Positions 1-24,867 of a DNA stretch of 64,000 bases are shown here, piece after piece (within the stretch, counting starts at the first letter, position 1; each line of letters starts with the position of its first letter). The notes beneath the pieces are model-generated. The model saw only the letters and a list, made by a program, of their open reading frames with translations, made no database searches and was not told where the DNA came from. A program made the position numbers and the translations under genes. Where the stretch lies: NCBI GenBank assembly GCA_963693365.1, contig CAVNZM010000018.1:2294001-2358000 (forward strand), written 5' to 3'. This DNA comes from Amoebidium appalachense. Its lineage: Eukaryota > Ichthyosporea.

Positions 1-72
1 CGCCCACAGATTCTGAACACCTTTGTTCTCCAGAACGCCATTTTTCTGCCGAGGGCACTACCCGGAGACACC

Positions 73-11460
<11,388 letters not shown>

Positions 11461-11721
11461 AGCGTGCATTGTGATTGGCTGTGCATTACAGCTGGGAATG
11501 CGATTGGTGATTTTTTTTTAACATTCTTTCTCATTGCAACATCGTGTGTAGGCTTGTGTGCTTCGTTCAATTTTTGTATGCTTTCTTCGTTAACTTTTTT
11601 TGTCCTTTTTTGTTGTTGTGTTGCTTTGGCGTGTGGGTGCGTGGCTGTGTGAGTCGGTTGGTAGGTTTAGCCGCCGTTGGGGCGGCGACGTGGTGTTTTT
11701 TCTAGGTTTTTTATTTTTATG

Positions 11722-11757
<36 letters not shown>

Positions 11758-11780
11758 TTTTATCTTGTTTTTTTTTTTTT

Positions 11781-11811
<31 letters not shown>

Positions 11812-13418
11812 GAGGGGGGGGGGGTTATAGAGGGCCAAACTTGGTTCTTTTGCCATGATCGATATTTGGAGAAGAGTAACACGTATCAATGACCTGAACG
11901 TGAGGTTTTGGTCAAGGGGTTTCCATGTCTTAAAAGTTTCACAAGGCGCTGTACAACTATGGATATGTTTTTTATTATTATTCTGGTTTATTTTATTTCA
12001 TTTCATTTTATTTTATTTTATTTTATACGATTTTATGTTATTTTTATTTATTTTTTGGCTTATGATACGTCACTTGACTGCAGCAATGCATATGAAGTTG
12101 TTTTTTTTTAAAAAAAAAGTGTGAAGGTTTAGCATGCGCGTAATTTATAATGCACGCAAGCGATTTTTTCCTAAGAAAAAAAAAAAAAAAACGAAATGAC
12201 TGCATTTTTCTTCGTTGTGTGAACGAATCAGGTGATTGCACCCTGGAATTAAGGCCATATCTTTCAATAAATCGAGTTTCTTCCCATTAAAATCAGCAAG
12301 TGGACACATACACGAGGAGTAGTTTGCCCAATGGAGTTCCGAGGTGAACGTGTAAACCAATCACAGGCCATTTTTTCTCTAGACTTTTTATTTTTTTATT
12401 TTTTTATTTTTTTATTCCCCCCCCCCCCCCCCCCCCCCCCTTTTTTTTTCCGCCACCCCTTGGATTCCGCGTGTCTTTTGAATGAACTAAATGACTGTGT
12501 TGTACATGTATCGCTCAGAAAAAACACTCGTAATTAGATTAAACCTCCTAATCCACACGTGTGCCATGGCATACAGCAGTATCCAAGCAAATCACTCCCC
12601 CCCCCCCCTCCCCCCCCCCCCCCCCCCCTTTTCTTCCCCCCCCTCCTCCTCTTCCCTACCCTCGCCCCCCACGTACACACCGCATAAATCCTGGTGCCCG
12701 ACCCAACCCTCCCGTACAGCAAGTCTAGATTTGTCGATTCCGCCTAGTCATTTGCAACGGCAACTCAACTCCCCTACTTCCCCCCCTACCCCCCCCCCCC
12801 CCCCCCCCCCCCCCCAATTGCAACAACATGCAACAACAACAAAAAAAAAGAAAAGAAAAAAAAAAAAGGGGGGGGGGGGGGGGGGGGGGGATTTCATATA
12901 ACTGTATTGTAGGTTGTTGTTCGTGCCACGCGTGTGGGCGCAACTCATCAGTACTAAGAGAGGGGGGTGGTGACGTGGGGTGGCCAGATGAGAGGTGTGG
13001 GCCTGGGTGGGGAGGGGAGACACAGATCATAGGGAGAGAGAAGTTAAGAGGGACAGAGGGACGCGGTACGGGAGGAAAGAGAGTGTGTGTGTACAGTACG
13101 TGTGCATGCGGGCCAAGGGAGGAGAGAAAGGGGGGAGCTGAACAAGGGGGGGAACGCTTTTTCTAGATCTGGAAGGGGGGGATCTTGCACGCTTTTTCTT
13201 CTTTTTTTCTTGCCAAATAGGGCCAATTAGTGATAACTCCGAAACCGGTCAGGAAATTCGCGGATAAACTAAAACCCGATGATCTGTTTGGGACCGAGAA
13301 TCCTATTTAAAACTTTGAGCGATTGATTGGGACCGAGAATCCCTCTTTAAATTTGGGTTATCACTACTTGGTCAGATCACGGTGGTGCTTGTGCCCATGG
13401 TGGTGGTGTTGTGTGTGT

Positions 13419-13449
<31 letters not shown>

Positions 13450-13963
13450 GGGGGGGGGAGGGGGGGGGGGGGGGGGGGGGGGGTGGCGGGGGGAGGGGGG
13501 GAGGGGGGAATGGGGGGGGGGGGGGGGGGGGGTTTGAATGCGGAACACGGTACGAAGTACGCATACACGATGAGAAGCATGGTGCAGGACACATGCAAAG
13601 GCAAACATTCAAGTATGCAACATCAGCCATGCGCACAGTATGCGTCATAAGCAGAGCCCATCCTCAGGGAGGGCCCAAGAGGGGGGGGGGGGGGGGGGGG
13701 GGGGGGGAGGAAAAGGTGGCCACAGCAATATACCTACACGTCTTTGTATAGATACACGGGCAAAGTTGTGTATTTTCTGGTCCAACCAGTAAACCAAAGT
13801 CGCACACAAAAGCATAAAACAAGATTTCCCTAAGTATATGGTTCAACAACTACAGATAGCCTAAGGGTTTTATTGGACTAAAATTGTGAACTGTTTTTCT
13901 AAAATATGGTTTCGATTAAAGAGAAAGTATATGAAGGGTTATACTTCACGAAGAAGCAGATCG

Positions 13964-13999
<36 letters not shown>

Positions 14000-14426
14000 A
14001 TGCGTGTGTGTATGTGTGTGTATTTGTCGTGTTTCTTTTTGTGACACCAAAGTGAAGATTTTATGCACATCACAGATGAATCTCTACTTACTAAACCAAG
14101 CCCCGTTCCAGCCTTATTCATTAAATCCCAAACCATCTAAAAAGGGGGGAAGAAAGAAAAGGAAAGAAAAGAAAGAAGAAGAAAAGAAAGGAGCCGAAAA
14201 GAACTAAGAAGAAAAAGAAAAAAAAAAAGAGAAGAAAGACGAAGAAGAAGAAACGAAGCAAACGAGAACATATAGACTTGTCATTACATACCCACCCAAA
14301 CTCTATCAATGTCCATCAAAATACAAAAATTCTTCACCATATCAACCCAAAAAACCAGTCTTTACACATATGTTTGCATACGAACATATCAGCTCTTCAT
14401 GAATACTATCACTTTCTCGTCAATTT

Positions 14427-14481
<55 letters not shown>

Positions 14482-14534
14482 ACACACACAAACCCACCCA
14501 CTCCCGAAACCACCACCACCCTCAGAACCCTCCC
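11461..14534. other. Convergent intergenic spacer, no gene supported
   Basis: This lies between the 3' ends of the helicase (+) and the transporter (-). It holds T23 followed directly by G22 (11768-11812), AT-rich stretches, several C and G runs, a short duplicated motif GATTGGGACCGAGAATCC near 13325 with a partner near 13280, dispersed repeat B (13533-13679) and a GT array near 13965. Reading frames here are glycine, proline or valine-cysteine repeats produced by the simple sequence. Confidence 0.7.
13533..13679 (+). repeat. Dispersed repeat B, copy 1
   Basis: It starts directly after a G run with TTTGAATGCGGAACACGGTA and ends GCAGAGCCCATCCTCAGGGA GGGCCCAAG. The reverse complement recurs at 32768-32898, nearly identical apart from a 16-nt insertion in this copy near 13570 and a few substitutions. 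Both copies abut a G run (C run on the other strand) at the same end, so the run may be part of the element. Confidence 0.85.
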
Positions 14535-16000
14535 CTAGAACACAATATACATCCACAAGAACCCCCACGTAATCGTGCCCACAAACGCCATAACCGAGAA
14601 TGTGCCCCCAAATTTCATGAAATCCGCCGGGGTTAGATATTTCTGCTCCTGTTCGTCCTCCATCATAAGAGAGTTTATGTTCGGGAAAGAAGACATTGGG
14701 AGGGCTCCCGCACCGGAATACATCAGGGTTGCTCCCACAATTACCGGTTGAACATTTGTAAGCCCGAGGGGGGCGCCAATAGCAACGAGAAGGGGGGTCA
14801 GAATAATCGCACCAACCGTATGCGAGATAAATGTGCACACGACCAATGAAATCGCGCACGCGGTAACCATAAGTAGCCACATGGACATGTTGGCGTCGCG
14901 GAGGTAATCGGAAACTGGATCGGCGATTATATCCAAAAGAGATGAAGATTTGATCGCGCCGCCCAAGACGTTACCGCCCGCGATCAGGAAAACGAGATCC
15001 CACGCGAACCGTTCGCGGAAATCGTGCTTGGTCAAAACACCGATCGAGAGGAAAATTACGAGGGGGAACAACGCGATAAACCCCATATTTCCGAAAATCT
15101 GCTCCGTGAACGACTGCGTGCACCAAAGTACGATGGTGGAAAACGAAACGGCCAAAACCAAATAATGGAAAATATTGAACCTTTTCGACTCGAAAAGAAC
15201 GTCGGGTAAAACCTTAATATCATTTGGTTTGATAGCGACCAATAGGAAAAGCCACCCGCACAAAATGAGGAAACATCCCGTGGGAACCGCGACGCACATC
15301 CACTTAACGAACGTGATTTCAGCCTCCGGTTGCCCTTCCTTCTTCACGTAATTGTTAAAGACGCCCAGCGCGACCGCGTTTTGCGGCGACGCGATAGGGG
15401 TCAACATTCCTCCGATATTTCCCGATATGGCAAGTCCTAGAAGCAGCGCCTTGGTGAACCGGCTGCTCCGCGGAAGGTCCGATATGATTGGTTGGATGAT
15501 GGAAGAGCATAGAAGCGGGGCTGCGACGTTACTGATCCACATAGATAAGAACGCGCACAGGCTCATGATCGCCAACATAAATACGCGTGGGTAATTTTGC
15601 AATCTCCCGACCAACGCCGACGCGAGGATCAGCTCAAACCCATATTTGGAAAAAGCTGTCGAGATAGAAAAACCGCCGATGATCAGAGCCGTTGTATGGT
15701 TAAACATTTTCGCCAAAACCGCGTCAACGGCTTTGTCCGCCGGGAGGGGAACACCCGATTCGTCCGTCATTACCTTTAACAGAACCGAGAGAACGGGAAT
15801 CATTAAAGACGCCACGAAAAATGGTACCGCTTCTGTCACCCACATGATCGTTATGAATGCGAGCATAGCGAAACACCTTTGGGGTATTGCGTGTTCGGGG
15901 GAGAAGACGGGTGCGGCTAGAAGAACTGTGAAAACGACGGCGGCGAGAAGCGTTGGTTTCCATTTCCAGGCTAGGTGCACCTCAAAGAGACCCTGTGTGT

Positions 16001-16031
<31 letters not shown>

Positions 16032-16131
16032 GGGGGGGGGAGAAGGGGGGGGAGGGTGGGGGGAGGGGGGGGGGGGGGGGGGAAAGAAGGGATGTGTGTG
16101 TGTATGTGTGTGTGGGGGGGGGGGGGGGGGG

Positions 16132-16174
<43 letters not shown>

Positions 16175-16257
16175 GGTGTGTGTGAGGGGGACGGGAGGGG
16201 GGAGGAGTGGGGTGTTTGTGTGTTTGGCGGGAGGGAGGTTTACGTGTGTTCGTGTGT

Positions 16258-16293
<36 letters not shown>

Positions 16294-17289
16294 TGGTGGT
16301 GGTGGTGGAAGGGCATACGTAAGCGATTTACGTTTGTGTGTGAACGTGTGAATGCATTCACGCGGGCGTGCACACGCATGTGGATGTTTAGTCAACATGG
16401 GCGTATCTTCATTTGTGTATTTGCCCACGCAGGAGTGTGTACCAGGCTTTAAGTTAACAACATAACAACTCGGACCCCTCTCTCCCTCCCCCTCTCTCCC
16501 AGTCTCTTTCTCTCTCTGTGCTTGTAAGTGTCTCCCTTTCTCTCTCCTCCCCCTCCCCCCCCCCCCCACACACACACACACACGTCTCCCTTTCTCTCTG
16601 CCCCCTCCCCCAACTCCCCCCCCCCCCCCCCCTTCCCCCTCCCCCTGCCCCCCCCCTCCCCCCCCAGCACACGAACACACATACCCAACGCATCAACACA
16701 ATCCCACAAACAACAACTTTAAAACCATCCATTCGTTCCCATCTACACAACCCCAACATAGGCCCATCTTCATCCATTCATCATTATGAATCATTTCAAA
16801 TCCATTTCAAATCATTTTTTATCATTTCAACAAAAATTTAAAAACTTTAAAATCACGTACCCGTGCCGCCTTCTGTTCCGCCAATATTTCCTTTGCCGTG
16901 CGTGTAGGATCCCCCGTAACCTGCATATATAGCAGGTTGATGGCCTTAAGCAACCACGCCATCTCCGCATCCCCCTTAACCGCAAATTTCGTCTCTTTGT
17001 CCATCTTTTCGATAAACGCCGGAAGAGTCTTCTCCCCGGACGTTTTGTCGTATTTCTTTACGATTTTCCGGAATCCCGTACGGTTCAGCTTGCTATACTG
17101 CTGCAAATTTTGGACTTTTTCGTACAATTTCAGGAGTCGTGCCTCGGGGGATTCTTCCTTAAATCGTCGCCGGCGTCTTAACCCTGGGACGGGTGAGCCT
17201 TCGGCAGAGGGAACGACCCCCTCTCTGACTTCGTTGCGAGTTGCGACAAAATCTTTGCGGCACTCTGCAAGTTTGGCCTGTGGGTGTGT

Positions 17290-17350
<61 letters not shown>

Positions 17351-17557
17351 GTGGGATGGGGGGGGACGGGAGAAGGGGAGGGGGGAGCACGGGGAAGGGC
17401 TGGGGTGGGGTTTGTGTGTCTGTGAGTGCGTGCGGGCAGGGCGCGGGGGGGAAGGGGGGGGGGGGGGAGGGGAGGAGGGGAGGGGAGGGGGAGGGGGAAG
17501 GGGAAGACGGGAGGGATACGCGGGCGTGTGTGTGTGCTTGTGTGTGTGTGTATGCGC

Positions 17558-17606
<49 letters not shown>

Positions 17607-17658
17607 TGAGCGTGTGTACATGTGTATTTGTTCGTGTCTCGTTGAAATTCGGGGAGGA

Positions 17659-17693
<35 letters not shown>

Positions 17694-17907
17694 CGCATGT
17701 GCGTGCGCGTGTGTGTGATGTTGTTGAAAGGCAGGTAGGAGGATGGGGTGGTGGTGGGGAGAGGAGAAAGGGGGACATACACAATAGAGTGCCATGATTG
17801 CCACGGAGTCAAAGACAACAAAGATAACAAAACAAAATGCATAAATAGAGCAGAACCCAGACGTCTGTGTGTGTGTGTGCGCACACATCAGGGGGGTGTG
17901 TGTGTGT

Positions 17908-17940
<33 letters not shown>

Positions 17941-18011
17941 GTTGTTGCCTGAATGGGTGTGGATGTGTGTGTGGTGTGTGTGGTATCGGCAGCTTGGCAG
18001 TAGGGAGAAGG

Positions 18012-18042
<31 letters not shown>

Positions 18043-19201
18043 AAAGGAAGGAGAGAAGGGAGCCTTGGAGGGCAGGGTTGGCGTGCCGTATACAGTAGGG
18101 GATTGGAAACATGGAGGAGACAAGAAGGACAAACTACGGGGAAGAAAGAGGGGGGGGAGGGGGGGAGGGGGGGGGGGGGGGGGGGGTAGAAGTCGCAACG
18201 AAACCGTAATTTCAAGCAAACCAAGGAAAAAGATCTGGGGGGCTCGTAAGGAGAAGAGAGGGAGGAGTTGAGCTGGGGGGAGAGATGGAGGGAGCGAGGG
18301 AGGGACAGATGTGATTGGGGGGGGACGGGAAGGACGGAGGGAAGGAGGGCGAGGGGGAGAGGGATGGGATGGGAGGGAAGGAGGGAAGGAGACAAGGAGG
18401 AGGGGGAAGAGAGGGACGGTATGGGAGAGAGAGGAGGGATGGACGGAGGGGAAGGGATGGAGGGAGAGAAAGTGACCAGAGCGTACACTCAACTAAATAG
18501 TCACATACTGATGCTCAGTAAGGAGCACAATTCGTAAAATCCCACCACTCCAAACAACAAAACATCGCACTAACCGAGAAACAACCGACAATGCCTCCTG
18601 CAAAGACATTGCCACAAAAACACACAACACAAACCAACACCACCACAAACACACACACAAGACACCTACAAAATATAAATTAACACACAAAATTAAAAAT
18701 TAGATTATAACATTAAAACCCAACCCACCATGAAGAAAGTATCCACGGCTTCCAGCTCCTTCCCCAGAGCCTCCTCGAAAGTCTCCCCAGACCCCCCATG
18801 GTCCATGGTGACCGTCAGCAGGGGGGTTCTTTCAGACCCCCCCAAATTTCCACTTGAAGGCCCCAAATGCCCACTGCCGCCCTCCCCGAGCACCGCCTGG
18901 GATATCAAGAATTAGCAATGGTTTATAGCCCCCCCTCCCCCCCCCCCCCCCCAGCCGCCCTGCCCTCCTACGCCCCTAACAACACATAACCACACACACA
19001 CACACACACACACACACGTGATATTCTATCATAATAGAATGTTTCCCCCCACCCCCCTTCCCCCCTCCCCCCTCCCCCTCTCTCCTCCATCCCCTCCCTC
19101 TCTCGTTCTCTCTCTCCTGCCACCTCCCCCCCCCGTCCCCCCCTCCCTCCTTTCCTCACGTTCTCCCTCCTTCCCTTTCCCTTCCTCTCACCTCGTCCAT
19201 C

Positions 19202-19236
<35 letters not shown>

Positions 19237-19500
19237 AAAAAAAAAACCCTGCTGCTTTTATTGCATGACCTGTTGTGTATTCTCCGCAATTCTGCACTGG
19301 GGTATCCATCAAGAACCCGTATACATAACCTGTAACACTTTCTACCCCCCCTCCCCCCCCCCCCCCTCTCGCCCATCCCCCCTCCCCTTCGCACCCTCCC
19401 TCGCACACTCTCCCCCCCTGCCACTACCCACACACCCGCCCACCCACAATTACTCCTTCCATTCTTCTCCCTTCCACTCCCTCCCCCTCCTCCCCCTTCC

Positions 19501-19555
<55 letters not shown>

Positions 19556-19740
19556 ACCCCCCTCTCCTCCCCCCGACACCCCCTACACACCCTTTTTAGT
19601 ACCTGATTAGCCAATGACGTTGCGCTTTTAATTCTTCTCATCTCCTGTTTCTTCATCAACTTTTTGAGGCGCCTGTAGCCAACATAGAACTCCCGCCACT
19701 CGGGCACGGCCTCTTGGTCTAACTCCTTTCCGAACTTCAT
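14535..19740 (-). CDS. SPX-domain SLC13/DASS anion transporter (Pho91-type), 4 exons
   Basis: Probable low-affinity phosphate transporter of the fungal Pho87/Pho90/Pho91 architecture, with a cytosolic SPX phosphate/inositol-pyrophosphate sensor fused to a DASS permease. Exons on the minus strand, in order: 19740-19603, 18896-18729, 17277-16861, 15992-14535. All introns are phase 0 and the product is 726 residues. Exon 1 begins MKFGKELDQEAVPEW and YRRLKKLMKK. Exon 2 ends with FEEALGKELEAVDTFF. Exon 3 ends the SPX domain with LNRTGFRKIVKKYDK. Exon 4 alone carries all membrane segments, including FAMLAFITIMWVTEAVPFF, SNVAAPLLCSSI and SFPNINSLMM near the end. Yeast Pho91 is longer (about 894). 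The ATG lies five bases after a CACAG acceptor, which implies an untranslated first exon further upstream. Substrate and membrane (plasma membrane or vacuole) are inferred. Confidence 0.93.
17304..17349 (+). repeat. G46 homopolymer
   Basis: An uninterrupted G run in transporter intron 2 (a C run on the transcribed sense strand), directly beside a GT array that reads CACACA up to the exon 3 acceptor. Confidence 0.9.
19502..19555 (+). repeat. C54 homopolymer
   Basis: An uninterrupted C run in transporter intron 1 (a G run on the sense strand), about 50 nt from the exon 1 donor. Confidence 0.9.
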
Positions 19741-19833
19741 CTTGCCTGTGCGTGTGTGTGGGGAGGGGGGGGGGGGGGGGGGGGGGAGGGTTGTGAGTGT
19801 GAGTGTGTGAGTGAGTGAGTGAGTGAGTGAGTG

Positions 19834-19900
<67 letters not shown>

Positions 19901-20031
19901 CGTGAAGGGGCGAAGGAGAGAGAGAGGGGGGAGGGGGGGGAGAAAGGTGGTGGTGGTGGTGGTGTGGGGGGGGGGGGGGGGGGATGTGGTGGTGGTGGTT
20001 GTGGCAGGGAGGGAGTCGAAGAGTGTATATC

Positions 20032-20106
<75 letters not shown>

Positions 20107-20357
20107 CGGGGAGGAGGGGGGGGAGGGGGGGGGGGTGAGTGGGATAGGGAGAGGGCACGGGGGGAGGGAGGGGGGGGGGGGGGGGGAAGGAAGGAACGGA
20201 AGAAAGAAGCGAGGGAGAGGAAGAGGTGAGAGGGGGGGCAAGGGGGGAATGGAAAGAGGGAAGGGGAGGGAGGGAGGGGTTGGGGTGAGAAGGATTTCTG
20301 GAAGAGAGGAAGAGAGGGAGGCGAGAGGGAGAGGAAAGAGGGGGGAGGGGAGGAAGG

Positions 20358-20388
<31 letters not shown>

Positions 20389-20716
20389 GGAGATAGAGAG
20401 AAAGATAGAGGGAGGGAGAGAGGAAGACATGGAGGGCGAGAGAGAGAGAGAGAGGGAGGGGGGAGAGGGGGAGGGAGAGGGGGGGGGGGGGGGGGGAGAG
20501 AAAGAGTGGGGGGTAAGGGGGGGGAAACTTTACATAAAGAGAACAAGCAGATGAGTGCGAGTGAGACAATCGGGTGAGAGGCTCAGGGTAGTAGCAGAGG
20601 GAGGGTAGAGGGAGAAGGAGAGAGGAAAATCAGAAAGAAGGGCTGGAAAGGGTGGAATGGGGGCAAGGAGGAGAATGGTTGGAGGGTGGAGGGGAGAGGT
20701 GTGCGAGGAAGGTGCG

Positions 20717-20717
<1 letters not shown>

Positions 20718-20778
<61 letters not shown>
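20718..20778 (+). repeat. G61 homopolymer, longest in the window
   Basis: Sixty-one consecutive G, flanked by GCGC on the left and CTCTGAGG on the right. It lies upstream of the transporter gene, where the sense strand would read C61. Confidence 0.9.
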
Positions 20779-22261
20779 CTCTGAGGTTTCAAGCGAAAAG
20801 GAGCCACATAACATGGTGGGGAGAGGAGTGCAAGTGTGGGCACAGGACTGTACATAAAATCGACGAATTGGAAAGGTTAACATGACTAATGTGTCCAGGA
20901 GACGACATGGTGCATGCCCGTAAAAGCCTTCCCCCTGCCTCGATCCTGCTTGCTTCACCTCTATATGACCTCCAGCCCTTCCCCCCTTTCTCCCCGCCCC
21001 CCACCACATATACGTTCGTTTCTCTTTCTACCGGGAATCTTGCTATGGGAAGGAAGCATGTTGGAGAGTTGAGGAGCGTAAGAACATGCAGGCGCAGGCA
21101 TGAGTGTAAGTAATTGTGTTTCTGTGTATTCACGCTCACGTCTATGCGCTTACGCGCTTGAGTCGTGCCCATAGGTGCGTATCAGCCTGCCCGCGTGTCT
21201 GTGAGTGTTGCTGTGCCTGTACTAGTAATTTTCTGGGTGTTTGTGTGCGTGTGTTCCATCGCCTGTGCATGTGAACATCTAATCAGAGTGCTCCGAGATT
21301 CTAACACCAGAAACAAGATGTTTTCTGCATGCTACAACAGAAGCACTCACCGTGTTGGGAGATGGTACCAGCCGGTGATTCTCCTTTGATGGCAGCAAAA
21401 ACCAAGCAATCTGAGAGTGAAAAGCAGCAAAATGCCCCAACTGACTGCTCGCCTCTCCGCAGCTTGCTCCCACCTCGCTTTCTTCTTCTGCCCTCCCTCT
21501 TACAGCCTCGCAAATCAATACCCATTAAACCTACACTCATAGACTTAGCACCCTGTAACTTTAACACTTCTGCTTCTCAATTGCAATGTTTGTCTCTGTT
21601 TTTTCTCTCCCAAAGAACAAACAGGAACGCGTGGGTGGAGTGAGCGCGTGATGCGGTCAGAATTGCCAGTTTCCTTGTGTTGTGTTGTTTTCAAACCAAC
21701 AATTTGATTAGTTATGACACATCACTGCTAGGGTTGCAATACAAACCCAAATCCCCCGCCTACACGGATATTTGGGGAGTAAAAATGAACTTTCATCAGT
21801 AAACAAGACCGGAAAAAGTTTCATATTTCCTAGATTATGCAGGAATACGATTATAGATGCTTGGGAATGACAAGCCCTGAACACTTAGCCTTATTTAGGA
21901 ATATGAGATCGGATGCAAATAGCAGCAACCAGGGTGCATAATCACTCCTTTGGAGTCTACATCTGCAGCGTTAGGTTAAACCTAAGTGGGCTTGACCGCC
22001 ATGAAAAACCGCTTATATGCGATTATGCTATTGTATTTTGAAAATAGTTTCAACAGTTGTGGTTATTTCTGGAGCCTCCAGGAGCGTTCGCACCAAGCAT
22101 GAAGTCTCTTATTAGCAGGCAGGCCTATCCAGCCTTTGGTTCGCACCCTGTTGACGATCAGCTGATCAAAGCCGCTAAGCCGCTCGGTGGCAGGGATGTG
22201 GCGGAGCCTTCATGACTTGACTTGACTTATAATTATAATTGGCAGCTGGAGCTTGTGACTT

Positions 22262-22300
<39 letters not shown>

Positions 22301-22580
22301 CCCGTTTCACTCCCGGAGGCACTGCCTAAGGGGAGCTAACGTCTTCCACAGTAGACACACGAATGTGCTCTCTACATAGTGCAACTATAAGTCAGGATAC
22401 ATAATCCCGACTGTCACTACATATTCTGGCAATTCTTAGCCCACGGGGTTGCCGCAGTCACACTAGTGGGGATTGAGCAAACTCACTTCAACCAACACCT
22501 AGCCAGGAGTGACCCGGGGGAAAATAAAAGGGTATAAGCAAGAAAAAATGTTCGGAAAGTTAGAAACAATACAATAAGAC

Positions 22581-23160
22581 GAAGCAGTGTGTTCGTGCTG
22601 CTCTGCATGGTGGAAAAGAAAGAAAGAAGAGCAGTGTGTTGGTGCTGCTCGGCATGGTAGAAGACTAGAGCAGGGTGTTGGTGCTGCTCGGCATGGTAGA
22701 AGACACTAGAGCAGGGTGTTGGTGCTGCTCGGCATGGTAGAAGACAATAGAGCAGGGTGTTGGTGCTGCTCGGCATGGTAGAAGACACTAGAGCAGGGTG
22801 TTGGTGCTTGCTGCTCGGCATGGTAGAAGACACTAGAGCAGGGTGTTGGTGCTGCTCGGCATGGTAGAAGACACTAGAGCAGGGTGTTGGTGCTGCTCGG
22901 CATGGTAGAAGACTAGAGCAGGGTGATGGTGCTGCTCGGCATGGTAGAAGACACTAGAGCAGGGTGTTGGTGTTGCTCGGCATGGTAGAAGACACTAGAG
23001 CAGGGTGATGGTGCTGCTCGGCATGGTAGAAGACACTAGAGCAGGGTGATGGTGCTGCTCGGCATGGTAGAAGACACTAGAGCAGGGTGTTGGTGCTGCT
23101 CGGCATGGTAGAGGACACTAGAGCAGGGTGTTGGTGCTGCTCGTCATGGTGGAAGAAGAC
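22581..23160 (+). repeat. 41-bp minisatellite, about 14 units
   Basis: The unit is GAGCAGGGTGTTGGTGCTGC then TCGGCATGGTAGAAGACACTA. Variants include T to A in GTGTTGG, ACACTA to ACTA or ACAATA, and one 4-nt insertion. The first and last units are diverged. The unit is not a multiple of three, so the translated frame through it is not a conserved protein repeat. The units are contiguous with no unique spacers, unlike CRISPR. Confidence 0.93.
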
Positions 23161-24453
23161 AGCATGAAGTTCGTGCGGCCTATTGGTATTCTTATGTTTT
23201 TCTAGAGTTTTTGACGCTTTAGTAAACTTCGTTTTTCCTGACAAAGTGCCCATGTCGCAAAACTAATAACTCGTGTTGTACTAGTCCTACGGCAACGGCT
23301 CAAACACGGCCATGTTGCCAGCGTTTGGCTCTATGCAATGGTGTGCATGCCGCCCCTTGTGCGTAAATGTGGTGGAGTGTGGATGCAGCGGCGCACGGCC
23401 GTTTACGAAACACGTGTCGTGTTTTGTGCCTGGTCGCGATGGCCCTGTGCGTGTTAAAATTTAAGAGAATAGGAATGTGCAAAATACGCATCTTGATTGG
23501 TTGCATTTTATCTGATGAGCCCGGAGTGGCGATCTTATTGGATAGTTAACTGCTATTTTTAAGGAATCATACTGCTTGTTCACCGATCACATATCTTTGC
23601 CTCGAGTAAACAGCGTAAACCCCCGATCACATATGGTTTTGATGTGATCGGGAGCCCGACATGGCGCGACTGTGGAGCTTGTGACTTTGAGTCGCGAGTT
23701 GAGACCCTATGACTCAAGTCGCAACTTTAGGTGACTTGTTACTATTTTTAGTGCAGAGGGGGGGGGGGGGAGGGGGGGGGGGGGCCCTCAATTGTCAGTC
23801 CCTTCGAGTTTCCCCCCTACATACACGACCCCCCCCCCCCCCCCCACCCCCTCCTCCGGGGCAGGGCCCGGGCCACCTCCCCCCTCCCCCCCCAAGTCAC
23901 GCCTGATGGCCTGACTTGACTTGACTCAAGTCAGAAGCTTTCGTGACTTCAAGTCGCGACTCGGAGTCAAGTCGCCACACCCCTGCTCGGTGGGTCATGC
24001 TCGAGATCTCTCAGACATAGTGTTTTTTTGGTTTGTCGACGTCTAAAAAACAAATAAATAAAGAGGATAGCTGACATGCTGTTTTTGTCAGTGCAATAGG
24101 GTTTTCGCAAGAGATTATTCTACGTAGGGCCACAAACCGCACTAACATTACCGGGGTTGATTCCTTCCTTCAGCTTCACAGGGTGCCTTTAGCTAGGGCT
24201 ACTGGTTGGAAGCTGAGTGAACCCAACGAGCATTATTATAGTATAGTTGGGAAAAACAGTTTTAGATAGTCTCTCTGTCCCTCTTCCCCCCCCCTCTCCT
24301 TCCCTCCCCTCCTCCCCCTCCACACACACACGTGCACCCAGGGCCATAATCGGATATAGAATCCCTCTGTTTGAGTGTGAGTGTGAGTGTGAGTGTGTGT
24401 GTGTGTGAGTGTGTGTGAGTTTGTGAGTGAATGAGTGTGTGTGTGTGTCTGTG

Positions 24454-24495
<42 letters not shown>

Positions 24496-24552
24496 AGTTT
24501 GTGAGTGAGTGAGTGTGTGTGTGTGTGTGTGTGTCTGTGTGTGCGTGTGCGT

Positions 24553-24606
<54 letters not shown>

Positions 24607-24833
24607 CAAGGTTACATTTGCATCTTTTTTTCTTTTACATATATCTACATCTACCTCATACTCCCTACCAATTTTTTTTAGTGGGTGGTGCTGTGGGTAG
24701 GTACCAGCGTGAGCCACCAGGGGCCCACTATACACTGAGGCAGACATGAAGGAAGGGTGCTTGCGTTTGTCTGTGTGCATGTGCGCGTGTGCCTATCTGT
24801 ATGTGTGTGTGTGTACGTATGTATTCAACAATT

Positions 24834-24867
<34 letters not shown>

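Noticed and set aside
22130-22300. SINE candidate with GGTTCGCACCC and T39
   Set aside because: Only one copy seen, no A box or target duplication; kept as a note in the spacer entry.
22483-22833. Frame of 116 residues across the 41-bp array
   Set aside because: The unit length is not a multiple of three, so the peptide repeat breaks down; no start context or family match.
22581-23160. CRISPR-like regular repeats
   Set aside because: Units are contiguous with no unique spacers, and the surrounding DNA is eukaryotic.
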